Shown here: in pieces, positions 1 through 9,435 of the stretch
Numbering within the stretch: the stretch's first letter is position 1
Layout: the number at the start of each line of letters is the position of its first letter
DNA from: Pseudomonas sp.
GTDB taxonomy: Bacteria > Pseudomonadota > Gammaproteobacteria > Pseudomonadales > Pseudomonadaceae
Length of the DNA: 64,000 nt
Direction: 5' to 3'
NCBI RefSeq assembly: GCF_030684895.1
Contig: NZ_JAUXXP010000054.1
Location: 93,042 to 157,041, forward strand
The notes under the pieces: generated by a model
What the model was told of the DNA's origin: nothing
Seen by the model: the letters and a program-made list of their open reading frames with translations, nothing else
The model's database searches: none
Position numbers and translations under genes: made by a program

Positions 1-131
1 AGGCTCAGTTGCTGGCGCAGTTGTGCCAGGCTGACCGGCTTGAGGTTTTTCTGCAGACGACCGGCATAGCCGAGACGCTGCAATTTGGCAGCGTCGAAAT
101 CGATGGTGTTGGACTGGTTGTGCGGGGCCAT
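1..131 (-). CDS. Truncated N-terminus of a protein (possibly GGDEF-type), 3' end outside window
   Basis: The reverse strand opens with an ATG at 129-131 preceded by an AGAGG ribosome site, and stays open to the window edge, giving about 43 residues that begin MAPHNQSNTIDFDAAKLQRL. The fragment is soluble and charged, with no signal peptide. It carries no diagnostic motif. In other Pseudomonas a diguanylate cyclase is, as far as I recall, found near yciK and starts in a similar style, so a GGDEF protein is possible but unproven. The gene is most notable for the sigma54-type promoter directly upstream. Sure of the reading frame, not of the function. Confidence 0.55.
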   Translation of the reverse strand, partial: MAPHNQSNTIDFDAAKLQRLGYAGRLQKNLKPVSLAQLRQQLS

Positions 132-174
132 GAAGCTCTACCTCTAGCGCAGTACGCGACGATAACTGGGCTAG

Positions 175-191
175 AGCGAATTCCGTGCCAA
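175..191 (-). promoter_or_regulatory. Sigma54 (RpoN) promoter candidate for the truncated leftward gene
   Basis: Read on the minus strand the sequence is TTGGCACGGAATTCGCT. It has the -24 element TTGGCACG and a -12 element TCGC with exactly ten bases between the invariant GG (189-188) and GC (177-176). The consensus is TTGGCACG-N4-TTGC, so only one base of the -12 box differs. The predicted start near 164 leaves a leader of about 33 bases before the ATG at 131. The AT-rich DNA upstream (192-245) could hold an activator or IHF site. Confidence 0.6.
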
Positions 192-314
192 TCTCAAAAT
201 CACTTAAAAAGTGCTTTTAATTCATTGGTTTAGTATTTATTTAAACGAGTACGCGGCAAACCTTTGCCGGTTAACTGACGGGACTGCTGGCAATTTGATG
301 CCAGGTAAATCGCT

Positions 315-336
315 TGCCGCCGGAAAACCGGCGGCA
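315..336. other. Strong GC hairpin downstream of yciK
   Basis: TGCCGCCGG and CCGGCGGCA form a perfect 9-bp stem with an AAAA loop, 12 bases past the yciK stop on the minus strand. No T-run follows in that direction, so it may stabilise the 3' end of the message rather than act as an intrinsic terminator. The rest of 132-347 holds only the promoter above. Confidence 0.5.
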
Positions 337-347
337 GTTGTGATGGC

Positions 348-1088
348 TTACTGCGCGTCAAATGCCTGACCGTTGACCCCTGTGCTGTCTGGCCCCATCA
401 GGTACAAGTAGACCGGCATGATGGCGTCCGGCAGCAGGTTATTAGCTGGATTCTCGCCCGGGTAGGCCTGGGCGCGCATGTCGGTGCGGGTGGCGCCTGG
501 GTTGACGCTGTTGGCGCGCACGCTGGCGATACCGTCGATTTCGTCGGCGAGTACCTGCATCAGGCCCTCGGTGGCGAATTTCGATACGGCATAAGCACCC
601 CAGTAAGCGCGACCCTTGCGCCCGACACTGCTGGAGGTAAACACCACCGAGGCGTCCGTCGAGAGTTTGAGCAGCGGCAGCAGGGTGCTGGTGAGCATAA
701 ACATGGCGTTGACGTTGACCTGCATAACGCGCATGAAGTTGTCGCCGGACAGCTGCTCCAGCGGCGTGCGCGGGCCGATGATCGAGGCGTTGTGCAGCAG
801 GCCGTCGAGTTTGCCGAACTCGGCTTCGATCATCGCCGCCAGCTCGTCGTACTGATGCGGCAGGGCGGTTTCCAGGTTGAACGGGATGACCGCGGCCTGC
901 GGATGGCCGGCGGCTTCGATGGCGTCATACACCCGGCTGAGGTTTTCTTCGGTCTTGCCCAGCAGCAGCACGGTTGCACCATGGGCGGCAAAGGTTTTGG
1001 CGGCGGTTGCGCCAATGCCACGGCCGGCACCGGTCACCAGAATCACGCGGCCCTTGAGCAGGTCGGGGCGGGCGGAATAGTCATGCAT
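348..1088 (-). CDS. yciK: YciK-family short-chain dehydrogenase/reductase
   Basis: A 246-residue SDR with the NAD(P)-binding TGAGRGIG motif at residues 19-26, an NAS motif in the middle (LHNAS) and the catalytic YAVSK pair near residue 166. The whole protein follows the YciK pattern, including the C-terminal MGPDSTGVNGQ segment. It is expected to be a cytoplasmic oxidoreductase; its physiological substrate is not established. It is the last gene of the leftward group ubiG-mupP-yciK, 59 bases after mupP, with a GAGG ribosome site before the ATG. Its pairing with mupP and ubiG is conserved in Pseudomonas and suggests co-transcription rather than a shared pathway. Confidence 0.85.
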   Translation of the reverse strand: MHDYSARPDLLKGRVILVTGAGRGIGATAAKTFAAHGATVLLLGKTEENLSRVYDAIEAAGHPQAAVIPFNLETALPHQYDELAAMIEAEFGKLDGLLHNASIIGPRTPLEQLSGDNFMRVMQVNVNAMFMLTSTLLPLLKLSTDASVVFTSSSVGRKGRAYWGAYAVSKFATEGLMQVLADEIDGIASVRANSVNPGATRTDMRAQAYPGENPANNLLPDAIMPVYLYLMGPDSTGVNGQAFDAQ

Positions 1089-1147
1089 GGGTAAAGCCTC
1101 ATTAATTCAAAAACGGGTGGCGTCGGCGCGCGCCTGGCAGGCGATTT

Positions 1148-1819
1148 TCAGCAGCTGCACAGGGCTCGTTCGAGTACGGCGCGCAGTTCCAGTGGATGGT
1201 CCACCACCACATCGGCGCCCCAGTTGCGTGGGTTGTCCTGCGGGTGGATATAGCCGTAGGTGACGGCGGCGGTCTTGCAGCCGGCGGCGCGGCCGGCTTC
1301 GATATCGCGCTCGTCATCGCCAACAAACAGGGTGGCGGCGGGTTCTACGCCCATTTTCGCGCAGGCCAGCAGGATCATCTCCGGGTCGGGCTTGCTGCGG
1401 CTGACGTGATCCGGGCAGACCAGCACCGCCGAGCGCTGCGCTAGGCCGAGTTGCTGCATGATCGGCTCGGCGTAGCGCACCGGCTTATTGGTCGCTACGC
1501 CCCAGACCAGCTTGGCCTGTTCGATGTCAGTGAGCAGCTCATGCATGCCGTCGAAGGGCCGGGTCAGCACCGCGCAGTGGCTCTGGTAGCGTTCGAGAAA
1601 CTCCAGGCGCAGGGTTTCGAAACATGCGGCCTCGGGGTCCATGGCGAAGTTGGCGGCGACCATCGCGCGCGCACCACCGGAGACCTGATCGCGGATCAGC
1701 TTGTCGGCAATCGGCGGCAGGTCGCGCTCGGCGCGCATGGCCTGGCAAATGGCGATAAAGTCCGGCGCGCTGTCGAGCAGGGTGCCGTCCATATCGAATA
1801 AAACCGCGCGCAAGCGCAT
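1148..1819 (-). CDS. mupP: MupP, N-acetylmuramic acid 6-phosphate phosphatase (HAD family)
   Basis: A 223-residue HAD phosphatase with motif I DMDGT at residues 9-13, the motif III lysine in SKPDPE, and the motif IV acidic pair in [12 protein letters not shown]. In Pseudomonas the gene in this position (between ubiG and yciK) is MupP, which removes phosphate from MurNAc-6-P in the cell-wall recycling route that bypasses de novo UDP-MurNAc synthesis and supports intrinsic fosfomycin resistance. The family was formerly annotated as phosphoglycolate phosphatase. The ATG overlaps the ubiG stop by one base (TAATG), with AAGGAGG just upstream, so the two are translationally coupled. Confidence 0.85.
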   Translation of the reverse strand: MRLRAVLFDMDGTLLDSAPDFIAICQAMRAERDLPPIADKLIRDQVSGGARAMVAANFAMDPEAACFETLRLEFLERYQSHCAVLTRPFDGMHELLTDIEQAKLVWGVATNKPVRYAEPIMQQLGLAQRSAVLVCPDHVSRSKPDPEMILLACAKMGVEPAATLFVGDDERDIEAGRAAGCKTAAVTYGYIHPQDNPRNWGADVVVDHPLELRAVLERALCSC

Positions 1820-2517
1820 TAGGCCTCCTTGAGTGTCTGGATCATGTAGTTGACGTCGACATCGGCTTCCAGCTTGTAGCGTTTGCTCAGCGGGTTGTAG
1901 GTCAGGCCGATGATGTCCTTGACCTCAAGGCCCGCCTCGCGGCTCCAGGCGCCCAGCTCGGACGGGCGGATAAATTTCTTGAAGTCATGGGTGCCGCGCG
2001 GCAGCAGGCGCATCAGGTATTCGGCGCCGATGATGGCAAACAGATACGCCTTGGGGTTGCGGTTGATGGTGGAGAAGAACACCTGACCGCCAGGCTTGAC
2101 CATGCGGTAGCACGCGCGGATCACCGAGGCTGGGTCGGGTACGTGCTCGAGCATTTCCAGGCAGGTGACCACATCGAACTGCTCGGGCATCTCGAGGGCC
2201 AGGGCTTCGGCGGTGATCTGTCGGTACTCAACGCTGACGCCGGATTCCAGCTGATGCAGTTGGGCCACGGCCAGCGGTGCTTCACCCATGTCGATACCGG
2301 TGACGCTGGCGCCGCGCTGAGCCATGGATTCGCTGAGGATGCCGCCGCCGCAGCCGACGTCCAGGACCTTCTTGCCGGCCAGGCCGACGCGTTCGTCGAT
2401 CCAGTTGACCCGCAGCGGGTTGATGTCATGCAGCGGCTTGAATTCGCTTTCGCGGTCCCACCAGCGGTGGGCAAGGGCTTCGAATTTGGCGATTTCGGCG
2501 TGGTCGACGTTGCTCAT
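1819..2517 (-). CDS. ubiG: UbiG, ubiquinone 3-O-methyltransferase
   Basis: A class I SAM methyltransferase of 232 residues that performs both O-methylations of ubiquinone biosynthesis. SAM motif I is [13 protein letters not shown] at residues 51-63, and the family signature HRWWD lies near residue 17. A longer reading frame exists upstream, but the start at 2515-2517 is chosen because AGGGA sits 7 bases before it and the protein then begins [20 protein letters not shown], as in the family. The stop overlaps the mupP start. mtaD lies 180 bases upstream on the same strand, separated by a palindromic repeat. Confidence 0.93.
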   Translation of the reverse strand: MSNVDHAEIAKFEALAHRWWDRESEFKPLHDINPLRVNWIDERVGLAGKKVLDVGCGGGILSESMAQRGASVTGIDMGEAPLAVAQLHQLESGVSVEYRQITAEALALEMPEQFDVVTCLEMLEHVPDPASVIRACYRMVKPGGQVFFSTINRNPKAYLFAIIGAEYLMRLLPRGTHDFKKFIRPSELGAWSREAGLEVKDIIGLTYNPLSKRYKLEADVDVNYMIQTLKEA

Positions 2518-2628
2518 ATAAATCCCTGAATCAGGCTGCAGCGAGAGGCTCATGTTGCCAGTTTCGCCGGGTGGATTGGACGTCTGTTGTGCGTCCAATG
2601 TATGTCAGTTTGTCGCAGTGTCTGCTGT

Positions 2629-2696
2629 GTAGCCCGGATGGAATCCGGGGTGGGCGCAACAGATGCGCGGTTGTTCCCGGATTTCATCCGGGCTAC
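2629..2696. repeat. Palindromic extragenic repeat, GTAGCCCGGAT family (copy 1)
   Basis: Outer arms GTAGCCCGGAT and ATCCGGGCTAC flank a 46-base centre; each arm is itself an imperfect palindrome (CCCGGATGGAATCCGGG and CCCGGATTTCATCCGGG). The right end abuts the mtaD stop codon at 2697. Related copies occur at 48062-48134 and 49957-49978. It could form a large stem-loop in the mtaD-ubiG transcript. Confidence 0.75.
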
Positions 2697-4019
2697 CTAT
2701 CCTCTTCCAGCAATCTTCGCGCCCCAGGCGCGGGCGTTGGCGATGATCCGTTGTTCGTCCAGGCGCGTCAGTTGGCCGCCGTCGAGCAATTGCTTACCGC
2801 CGACCCACAGGTGTTCGACGCAGGCGCGGCCGCCGGCATAAAGCAGCTGCGATACCGGGTCATAGACCGGTTGCTGGGCCAGGCCGGAGAGGTTGAACGC
2901 CACCATGTCCGCGGCCTTGCCCGGCTCCAGCGAACCGATCTGCTCATCCAGACCCAGGGCGCGTGCGCCGTTGAGCGTGGCCATGCGCAGCGCGCGGTGG
3001 GCATCCAGAGCCGTGGCGCAACCGGCTACGGCTTTGGCCAGCAGGGCGGCGGTGCGGGTTTCGCCGAGCAGGTCGAGGTCGTTGTTGCTCGCTGCGCCAT
3101 CGGTGCCGATGGCGACGTTGACCCCGGCCTGCCAAAGTTTTTCCACCGGGCAGAAGCCGCTGGCCAGCTTGAGGTTGGATTCTGGACAATGGATCACGCT
3201 GCTGTTGCTTTCCACCAGCAGGGCCAGGTCTTCATCATTTATCTGGGTCATGTGCACGGCCTGGAAACGCGGGCCGAGCAGGTCGAGGCGCGCCAGGCGG
3301 GCCAGTGGCCGTTCGCCGCGCTGCTCCAGGCTCTGCTGCACTTCAAAAGCGGTTTCGTGCACATGCATATGAATGCCGGCGTCCAGCTCTTCGGCGAGCA
3401 TGCGGATGTTTTCCAGCTTGTCGTCGCTCACCGTATAGGGGGCGTGGGGGCCGAAGGCCACGCTCAGGCGCGGGTGGTGCTTGAGGTCGTCGAACAGCGC
3501 CAGGCCCTTGCGCAGCGACTCGTCTGCGTCGCGGGCGCCGGGAATCGGGAAATCCAGCACCGGAATGCTGATCTGCGCGCGGATGCCGCTGCTGTGTACC
3601 AGCTGGCTGGCGGTTTCCGGGAAGAAATACATGTCAGAAAAGCAGGTGATGCCACCCTTGAGCTGTTCGGCGATGGCCAGCTCGGTGCCGTCCTGGACAA
3701 ACTGCTCGTTGACCCACTTGGCCTCGGCCGGCCAGATGTGCTTCTCCAGCCAGGTCATCAGCGGTAGATCATCGGCCAGGCCGCGGAACAGGGTCATTGC
3801 CGCATGCCCGTGGGCGTTGACCAGGCCAGGCGTGAGTAGTCGTCCGGGCAACTCAAACACCTGCAGGGCTGCGTGTTTGAGTGCTTCAGCGCGCGGGGCG
3901 ATCAGCGCGATGCGCCCGTCACGGATACCCAGGCCGTGTTCCAGCAGCACCACGCCAGCAGGCTCGACCGGGACCAGCCAGGTGGGCAGCAACAGCAGGT
4001 CGAGTGGGGCTAGGGGCAT
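2697..4019 (-). CDS. mtaD: 5-methylthioadenosine deaminase (TRZ/ATZ amidohydrolase)
   Basis: A 440-residue amidohydrolase with the metal-binding HxH of NAHGHAAM, a second histidine in the HMHVHET segment, and the metal aspartate in [14 protein letters not shown]. The orthologous slot in P. aeruginosa (beside mtnA and gyrA) encodes a deaminase that converts methylthioadenosine to methylthioinosine, an unusual MTA salvage entry linked to polyamine and acyl-homoserine-lactone by-products. The divergent neighbour mtnA acts two steps later on methylthioribose-1-phosphate, which supports the call. S-adenosylhomocysteine deamination is a possible second activity. The ATG at 4017-4019 follows GGAAG by 7 bases. 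Older annotation would be N-ethylammeline chlorohydrolase. Confidence 0.8.
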   Translation of the reverse strand: MPLAPLDLLLLPTWLVPVEPAGVVLLEHGLGIRDGRIALIAPRAEALKHAALQVFELPGRLLTPGLVNAHGHAAMTLFRGLADDLPLMTWLEKHIWPAEAKWVNEQFVQDGTELAIAEQLKGGITCFSDMYFFPETASQLVHSSGIRAQISIPVLDFPIPGARDADESLRKGLALFDDLKHHPRLSVAFGPHAPYTVSDDKLENIRMLAEELDAGIHMHVHETAFEVQQSLEQRGERPLARLARLDLLGPRFQAVHMTQINDEDLALLVESNSSVIHCPESNLKLASGFCPVEKLWQAGVNVAIGTDGAASNNDLDLLGETRTAALLAKAVAGCATALDAHRALRMATLNGARALGLDEQIGSLEPGKAADMVAFNLSGLAQQPVYDPVSQLLYAGGRACVEHLWVGGKQLLDGGQLTRLDEQRIIANARAWGAKIAGRG

Positions 4020-4109
4020 GGTGGCGCTTCCGGCAGATATAAAGTGGCGAGTTTATAGGGGAACGCCCTAGGCTTGAAGCTGCACGCGCTTTATCTGGCG
4101 GGCTGCTGG

Positions 4110-4138
4110 CGCGATGCGCCGGGCGGTGTGCGTATAAT
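4110..4138 (+). promoter_or_regulatory. Probable promoter of mtnA
   Basis: A perfect -10 hexamer TATAAT lies at 4133-4138 in the 147-bp divergent region between mtaD and mtnA, 28 bases before the chosen mtnA ATG. No good -35 box is found 16-18 bases upstream, so the promoter may be weak or activator-assisted. Confidence 0.4.
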
Positions 4139-4166
4139 GGTCGGCTTTTTCCGGCGGAGGTGTGTG

Positions 4167-5243
4167 ATGCGCGAGCAATTGCTAGCGGCAGAGAAGGTCC
4201 GGGCCATTGAGTGGCGTGACGGCGCTCTGCACCTGCTCGATCAGCGCGCGCTGCCGTTCGAGGAAACCTGGCTGAGCTTCCACTCGGCTACGGATGTCGC
4301 CGAGGCGATCCGCAGCATGGTGGTGCGCGGCGCGCCGGCCATCGGCATCACTGCGGCCTATGCAATCGTTCTAGCTGTGCGGGCTCGTCTGCAGGCGGGT
4401 GGCGACTGGCGTGCGGCGCTGCAGGCGGATTTCGATCTGCTGGCGGCTTCGCGGCCGACGGCGGTCAATCTGTTCTGGGCGCTTGATCGTATGCGTGATC
4501 GGCTGCGCCGGCTGAAAAGCCATGACGATCCGTTGGCGCTGCTGGAGGCCGAAGCCATTGGCATTCATCAAAGTGATCGCGAAGCCAACCTGACCATGGC
4601 CCAGCTGGGCGTCGATCTGATCCGCAAGCACCAAGGCAATCAGCAGAACTTGCTGACCCACTGCAATCCCGGCGCTTTGGCGACTGGCGGCTTCGGTACG
4701 GCGCTGGGGGTGATTCGCGCAGCCTTTCACGATGGTTTGCTTGAGCGGGTGTACGCCGATGAAACCCGCCCTTGGCTACAGGGCTCGCGCCTGACCGCTT
4801 GGGAGCTGGCCGCTGATGGTATTCCCGTGACGGTGAATGTCGACTCGGCGGCTGCGCACCTGATGAAAACCCGCGGCATCACCTGGGTCATCGTCGGGGC
4901 GGACCGTATCGCTGCAAACGGCGATGTGGCGAACAAGATTGGCACCTATCAGCTGGCGGTGAATGCCATGCACCACGGTGTGCGCTTTATGGTGGTGGCG
5001 CCGAGTTCAACCATTGATATGGCCATGGAACACGGTGATGACATCGTGCTGGAAGAGCGTGATGCCAGTGAGCTGCTGGAACTGGGCGGCAAGCGCATCG
5101 CCGGTGGGATCGAAGCACTCAATCCGGTATTCGATGTGACCCCGGCGGACCTGATTGACTTTATCGTCACCGAGAAGGGTGTGGTTGATCGTCCTGACGC
5201 GGAAAAAATGGCGCAATTGATGTGCCGCAAGCGTCTGCACTGA
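4167..5243 (+). CDS. mtnA: MtnA, methylthioribose-1-phosphate isomerase
   Basis: A 358-residue enzyme of the eIF2B-like isomerase family that converts methylthioribose-1-phosphate to methylthioribulose-1-phosphate in methionine salvage. The catalytic cysteine is C166 in [12 protein letters not shown] and the catalytic aspartate D246 in [11 protein letters not shown]. An earlier in-frame ATG exists at 4074, but the start at 4167 has GGCGGAGG 6 bases upstream and gives the family's usual N-terminus. It stands divergent from mtaD. The 244 bases to gyrA that follow hold no gene; the gyrA promoter must lie there, but no convincing box pair was picked out. Confidence 0.92.
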   Translation: MREQLLAAEKVRAIEWRDGALHLLDQRALPFEETWLSFHSATDVAEAIRSMVVRGAPAIGITAAYAIVLAVRARLQAGGDWRAALQADFDLLAASRPTAVNLFWALDRMRDRLRRLKSHDDPLALLEAEAIGIHQSDREANLTMAQLGVDLIRKHQGNQQNLLTHCNPGALATGGFGTALGVIRAAFHDGLLERVYADETRPWLQGSRLTAWELAADGIPVTVNVDSAAAHLMKTRGITWVIVGADRIAANGDVANKIGTYQLAVNAMHHGVRFMVVAPSSTIDMAMEHGDDIVLEERDASELLELGGKRIAGGIEALNPVFDVTPADLIDFIVTEKGVVDRPDAEKMAQLMCRKRLH

Positions 5244-5487
5244 GTTTTTCAACGAGTACGCATGGCTGGTCGGCAGGCTGCTGCTGGGGATAGGTGCGCC
5301 GCGGTGATTGTGGTAAGCTCCGGCGGTTTTCGGGGGTGCTCGTTATGGGCCTCTTACCTGCGCAGATACATGGCATAACTTATTGATTTGTCGTGAGTCG
5401 CTATGAGCCTTAAGGCTCGGCGACAGGCTCCACACCACTCAGGACGAGCGGCGCGGAGTTTCACCAGAAAAAGGAACAAGGCTACTC

Positions 5488-8256
5488 ATGGGCGAACTGG
5501 CCAAAGAAATCCTCCCGGTCAATATTGAAGACGAACTCAAGCAGTCCTACCTCGATTACGCGATGAGTGTAATCGTCGGGCGCGCACTGCCGGATGCACG
5601 TGATGGCTTGAAGCCCGTGCACCGCCGTGTGCTGTTTGCTATGAGTGAGTTGGGCAACGACTGGAACAAGGCATACAAGAAGTCCGCCCGTGTGGTCGGT
5701 GACGTAATCGGTAAGTACCACCCACACGGTGATACCGCGGTGTACGACACCATCGTACGGATGGCGCAGCCATTCTCGCTGCGTTACCTGCTGGTCGACG
5801 GCCAGGGCAACTTCGGTTCGGTGGACGGCGATAACGCAGCCGCCATGCGTTACACCGAAGTGCGCATGACCAAGCTGGCCCATGAGCTGCTGGCTGACCT
5901 GCACAAAGAAACCGTGGATTGGGTGCCGAACTACGACGGCACCGAGATGATCCCGGCGGTTATGCCGACCAAGGTCCCCAACCTGTTGGTCAACGGCTCC
6001 AGCGGTATCGCTGTGGGCATGGCCACCAATATTCCGCCGCACAACCTCACGGAAGTGATCAACGGTTGTCTGGCGCTGATCGACAACGGCGAGCTGACTG
6101 TCGATGAACTGATGCAATACATCCCCGGTCCGGACTTCCCGACTGCGGCGATCATCAACGGTCGCGCCGGCATCATCGAGGCCTACCGCACCGGCCGTGG
6201 CCGCATCTATATGCGCGCCCGGGCGATTATCGAAGACATCGACAAGGTCGGTGGCCGTCAGCAGATCATCGTCAGCGAGCTGCCGTATCAGCTGAACAAG
6301 GCGCGCCTGATCGAGAAGATCGCCGAGCTGGTTAAAGAGAAGAAGCTCGAAGGCATTACCGAGCTGCGCGATGAGTCCGACAAGGACGGTATGCGCATCG
6401 TGATCGAGCTGCGTCGCGGTGAAGTACCGGAAGTGGTACTCAATAACCTCTACGCCCAGACCCAGATGCAGTGCGTGTTCGGCATCAACGTGGTGGCGCT
6501 GATCGACGGCCAGCCGAAGGTCCTTAACCTCAAGGACATGCTCGAAGCCTTTATTCTGCACCGCCGTGAAGTAGTCACCCGCCGCACCGTATTCGAGCTG
6601 CGCAAGGCCCGTGAGCGTGGCCATATCCTTGAAGGCCAGGCGGTTGCGCTGTCCAACATCGATCCGGTCATCGCCCTGATCAAGGCCTCGCCGACTCCTG
6701 CAGAAGCCAAGCTGGCGCTGATTGCCACGCCCTGGGAATCCAGTGCGGTGGAAACCATGGTCGAGCGCGCTGGTGCTGACGCCTGTCGTCCGGACGATCT
6801 CGATCCGCAGTACGGCCTGCGTGACGGCAAGTATTTTCTTTCGCCGGAACAGGCCCAGGCCATCCTTGAGCTGCGTCTGCACCGCCTGACCGGTCTTGAG
6901 CATGAAAAACTGCTGGCCGAATACCAGGAAATTCTCACCCAGATCGGCGAGCTGATCCGCATCCTCACCAGCGCCACGCGCCTGATGGAAGTGATCCGCG
7001 AAGAGCTGGAAGCGGTCAAGGCCGAGTTCGGCGACAAGCGTCGCACTGAGATTCTCGACAACCGTCTGGACCTCAGCCTGGCTGACCTGATCACCGAAGA
7101 AGAACGTGTGGTCACCATCTCCCACAGTGGTTATGCCAAGAGCCAGCCGCTGCATGCCTACCAGGCGCAGCGTCGCGGCGGTAAGGGCAAGTCGGCCACC
7201 GGCGTGAAGGATGAGGATTACATCGAGCACCTGCTAGTCGCTAACAGTCATGCCACGCTGCTGCTGTTCTCCAGCAAGGGCAAGGTGTACTGGCTGAAGA
7301 CCTACGAAATTCCGGAAGCCTCGCGCGCTGCCCGTGGTCGTCCGCTGGTCAACCTGCTGCCGCTGGACGAAGGCGAGCGCATCACCGCCATGCTTCAGGT
7401 CGATCTCGAGGCCCTGCGTCAGCAAGCGCCGGAAGGCGACGAGCCGGACGATATCGAAGGCGTCGTGGTCGAGGCTGAAGAGGTCGAAGACTTGGCCGAA
7501 GGCGATGACGCCGACGACGAGACCCCGGATGAACCGACCGGTGCCTACATCTTTATGGCTACGGCCAAAGGCACTGTGAAGAAGACCCCGCTGGTGCAGT
7601 TCAGCCGTCCGCGCAGCTCGGGCCTGATCGCCCTCAAGCTGGACGAAGATGACACCCTGATCTCCGCTGCCGTAACTGACGGCGCTCGCGAAGTGATGAT
7701 GTTCTCCGACGGCGGCAAGGTGATTCGCTTCAAGGAAAGCAAAGTCCGCACCATGGGCCGTACCGCTCGCGGTGTGCGTGGCATGCGTCTGCCGGAAGGT
7801 CAGGAAATCATCTCCATGCTGATTCCTGAAGCCGATGCGCAAATTCTCACCGCCTCCGAGCGTGGCTACGGCAAGCGCACTGCGATGGCCGAGTTCCCGC
7901 GTCGCGGTCGTGGCGGCCAGGGCGTGATCGCCATGGTCAGCAACGAGCGTAACGGCAAGCTGGTGGGCGCCGTGCAGGTGCTTGAAGGCGAGGAAATCAT
8001 GCTGATTTCCGATCAGGGCACATTGGTGCGTACCCGCGTCAGCGAAGTCTCCAGCCTCGGTCGTAACACCCAGGGTGTGACCCTGATCAAGCTGGCCAAG
8101 GATGAAACCCTGGTCGGTCTTGAGCGTGTACAGGAGCCTTCGGCGGAAGACGACGAAGAGCTGCTGGAAGGCGAAGAGGGTGTTGAAGGCGCAGTTGCGG
8201 ATGCAGGTGATGCACCCGAAGCTGCCGCTGACGAAAGCCCGATCAGCGAAGAGTGA
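5488..8256 (+). CDS. gyrA: GyrA, DNA gyrase subunit A
   Basis: A 922-residue gyrase A subunit. The breakage-reunion domain holds the active-site tyrosine Y122 in [11 protein letters not shown]. The quinolone-resistance region is wild type for Pseudomonas: T83 and D87 within [13 protein letters not shown]. The GyrA box QRRGGKG at residues 561-567 marks the supercoiling C-terminal beta-pinwheel and separates this from ParC. Two acidic segments stand out: an insertion between blades around residues 645-690 and the C-terminal tail (rich in E and D), both typical of Pseudomonas GyrA. A purine-rich site (AAAAAGGAACAAGG) precedes the ATG. Confidence 0.98.
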   Translation: MGELAKEILPVNIEDELKQSYLDYAMSVIVGRALPDARDGLKPVHRRVLFAMSELGNDWNKAYKKSARVVGDVIGKYHPHGDTAVYDTIVRMAQPFSLRYLLVDGQGNFGSVDGDNAAAMRYTEVRMTKLAHELLADLHKETVDWVPNYDGTEMIPAVMPTKVPNLLVNGSSGIAVGMATNIPPHNLTEVINGCLALIDNGELTVDELMQYIPGPDFPTAAIINGRAGIIEAYRTGRGRIYMRARAIIEDIDKVGGRQQIIVSELPYQLNKARLIEKIAELVKEKKLEGITELRDESDKDGMRIVIELRRGEVPEVVLNNLYAQTQMQCVFGINVVALIDGQPKVLNLKDMLEAFILHRREVVTRRTVFELRKARERGHILEGQAVALSNIDPVIALIKASPTPAEAKLALIATPWESSAVETMVERAGADACRPDDLDPQYGLRDGKYFLSPEQAQAILELRLHRLTGLEHEKLLAEYQEILTQIGELIRILTSATRLMEVIREELEAVKAEFGDKRRTEILDNRLDLSLADLITEEERVVTISHSGYAKSQPLHAYQAQRRGGKGKSATGVKDEDYIEHLLVANSHATLLLFSSKGKVYWLKTYEIPEASRAARGRPLVNLLPLDEGERITAMLQVDLEALRQQAPEGDEPDDIEGVVVEAEEVEDLAEGDDADDETPDEPTGAYIFMATAKGTVKKTPLVQFSRPRSSGLIALKLDEDDTLISAAVTDGAREVMMFSDGGKVIRFKESKVRTMGRTARGVRGMRLPEGQEIISMLIPEADAQILTASERGYGKRTAMAEFPRRGRGGQGVIAMVSNERNGKLVGAVQVLEGEEIMLISDQGTLVRTRVSEVSSLGRNTQGVTLIKLAKDETLVGLERVQEPSAEDDEELLEGEEGVEGAVADAGDAPEAAADESPISEE

Positions 8257-8262
8257 TCTGTC

Positions 8263-8282
8263 GGGGCGAGTGCGCTCGCCCC
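8263..8282. terminator. GC-rich hairpin after gyrA
   Basis: GGGGCGAG and CTCGCCCC form a perfect 8-bp stem with a TGCG loop, 7 bases after the gyrA stop. It lacks a following T-run, so termination may be partial, with read-through into serC. Confidence 0.45.
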
Positions 8283-8349
8283 TGACGGCGTAGGATTTGG
8301 CGGCTGCTGGCACGCACCAGCCCGCCCACTATTTTGAGCGAGAGTGGAT

Positions 8350-9435
8350 GTGAGCAAGCGAGCCTTTAACTTCTGCGCCGGCCCGGCCGCGCTTCCTGAA
8401 GCTGTTTTGCAACGCGCCCAGGCGGAGCTCCTCGATTGGCAGGGTAAAGGCCTGTCGGTGATGGAGATGAGCCACCGTAGCGACGAATACACCGCCATCG
8501 CGGAAAAGGCCGAGCAGGACCTGCGCGACCTGATGGAAATTCCGTCCGACTATAAGGTGCTGTTCCTGCAGGGCGGGGCCAGCCAGCAGTTCGCTGAAAT
8601 CCCGCTCAATCTGCTGCCTGAAGACGGTGTCGCCGACTATATCGACACCGGTATCTGGTCGAAGAAAAGCATCGAAGAAGCCAGTCGCTACGGCAACATC
8701 AACGTCGCCGCCAGCGCCAAAGCCTATGATTACTTCGCCATTCCCGGGCAGAACGACTGGCAGCTGTCGAAAGATGCCGCTTACCTGCACTACGCCAGCA
8801 ACGAAACCATCGGTGGTCTGCAGTTTGACTGGATTCCCGACGTCGGTGACGTGCCGCTGGTGGCGGATATGTCTTCCGACATCCTCTCGCGCCCGATCGA
8901 TGTGTCGAAGTTCGGTCTGATCTACGCCGGCGCGCAGAAGAATATCGGCCCCAGCGGCCTGGTGGTGACCATCGTGCGTGAAGACCTTCTCGGCCGTGCC
9001 CGTAGCGTCTGCCCGACCATGCTCAATTACAAGATCGCTGCCGATAACGGCTCGATGTACAACACCCCGGCAACCTTTTCCTGGTACCTGTCCGGCCTGG
9101 TGTTCGAGTGGCTGAAAGAGCAGGGTGGGGTGGCCGCCATGGAGCGGATCAACCGCGCCAAGAAAGACCTGTTGTACAAGGCCATCGACACCAGCGATTT
9201 CTACAGCAACCCGATTGCCGTGAATGCTCGCTCCTGGATGAACGTGCCGTTCCGCCTGGCCGACGAGAAGTTGGACAAACCGTTCCTCGCCGGCGCCGAT
9301 GCGCGTGGCCTGCTCAACCTCAAGGGCCACCGTTCGGTCGGTGGCATGCGTGCCTCCATCTATAACGCCGTGGGCCTGGATGCCGTTGAAGCGCTGGTGG
9401 CCTATATGGCCGAGTTCGAGAAGGAGCACGGCTGA
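8350..9435 (+). CDS. serC: SerC, phosphoserine aminotransferase
   Basis: A 361-residue class V aminotransferase that makes phosphoserine from 3-phosphohydroxypyruvate, and 4-phosphohydroxythreonine for pyridoxal phosphate. The PLP lysine is K197 in YAGAQKNIGPSG; the N-terminus RAFNFCAGPAALP is diagnostic. GTG codons occur at 8344 and 8350; the second is chosen because GCGAGAG lies just upstream and it gives the MSKRAF start seen in relatives. It is first in the serC-pheA-hisC-tyrA/aroA-cmk-rpsA series. Its stop overlaps the pheA start (TGATG). Confidence 0.95.
   Translation: MSKRAFNFCAGPAALPEAVLQRAQAELLDWQGKGLSVMEMSHRSDEYTAIAEKAEQDLRDLMEIPSDYKVLFLQGGASQQFAEIPLNLLPEDGVADYIDTGIWSKKSIEEASRYGNINVAASAKAYDYFAIPGQNDWQLSKDAAYLHYASNETIGGLQFDWIPDVGDVPLVADMSSDILSRPIDVSKFGLIYAGAQKNIGPSGLVVTIVREDLLGRARSVCPTMLNYKIAADNGSMYNTPATFSWYLSGLVFEWLKEQGGVAAMERINRAKKDLLYKAIDTSDFYSNPIAVNARSWMNVPFRLADEKLDKPFLAGADARGLLNLKGHRSVGGMRASIYNAVGLDAVEALVAYMAEFEKEHG

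Noticed and set aside
9..233. 74-codon forward frame at the left edge
   Set aside because: It is antisense to the truncated leftward gene and crosses its sigma54-type promoter; no ribosome site.
5668..5760. Possible quinolone-resistance change in GyrA
   Set aside because: Thr at 83 and Asp at 87 are the wild-type residues in Pseudomonas; Thr83 only looks altered when compared with E. coli Ser83.
5482..7230. Long open frame of 582 codons antisense to gyrA
   Set aside because: It mirrors the codon bias of GC-rich gyrA, has no ribosome site, and its product (many H, Q, D, V runs) has the composition of a reverse-strand shadow.
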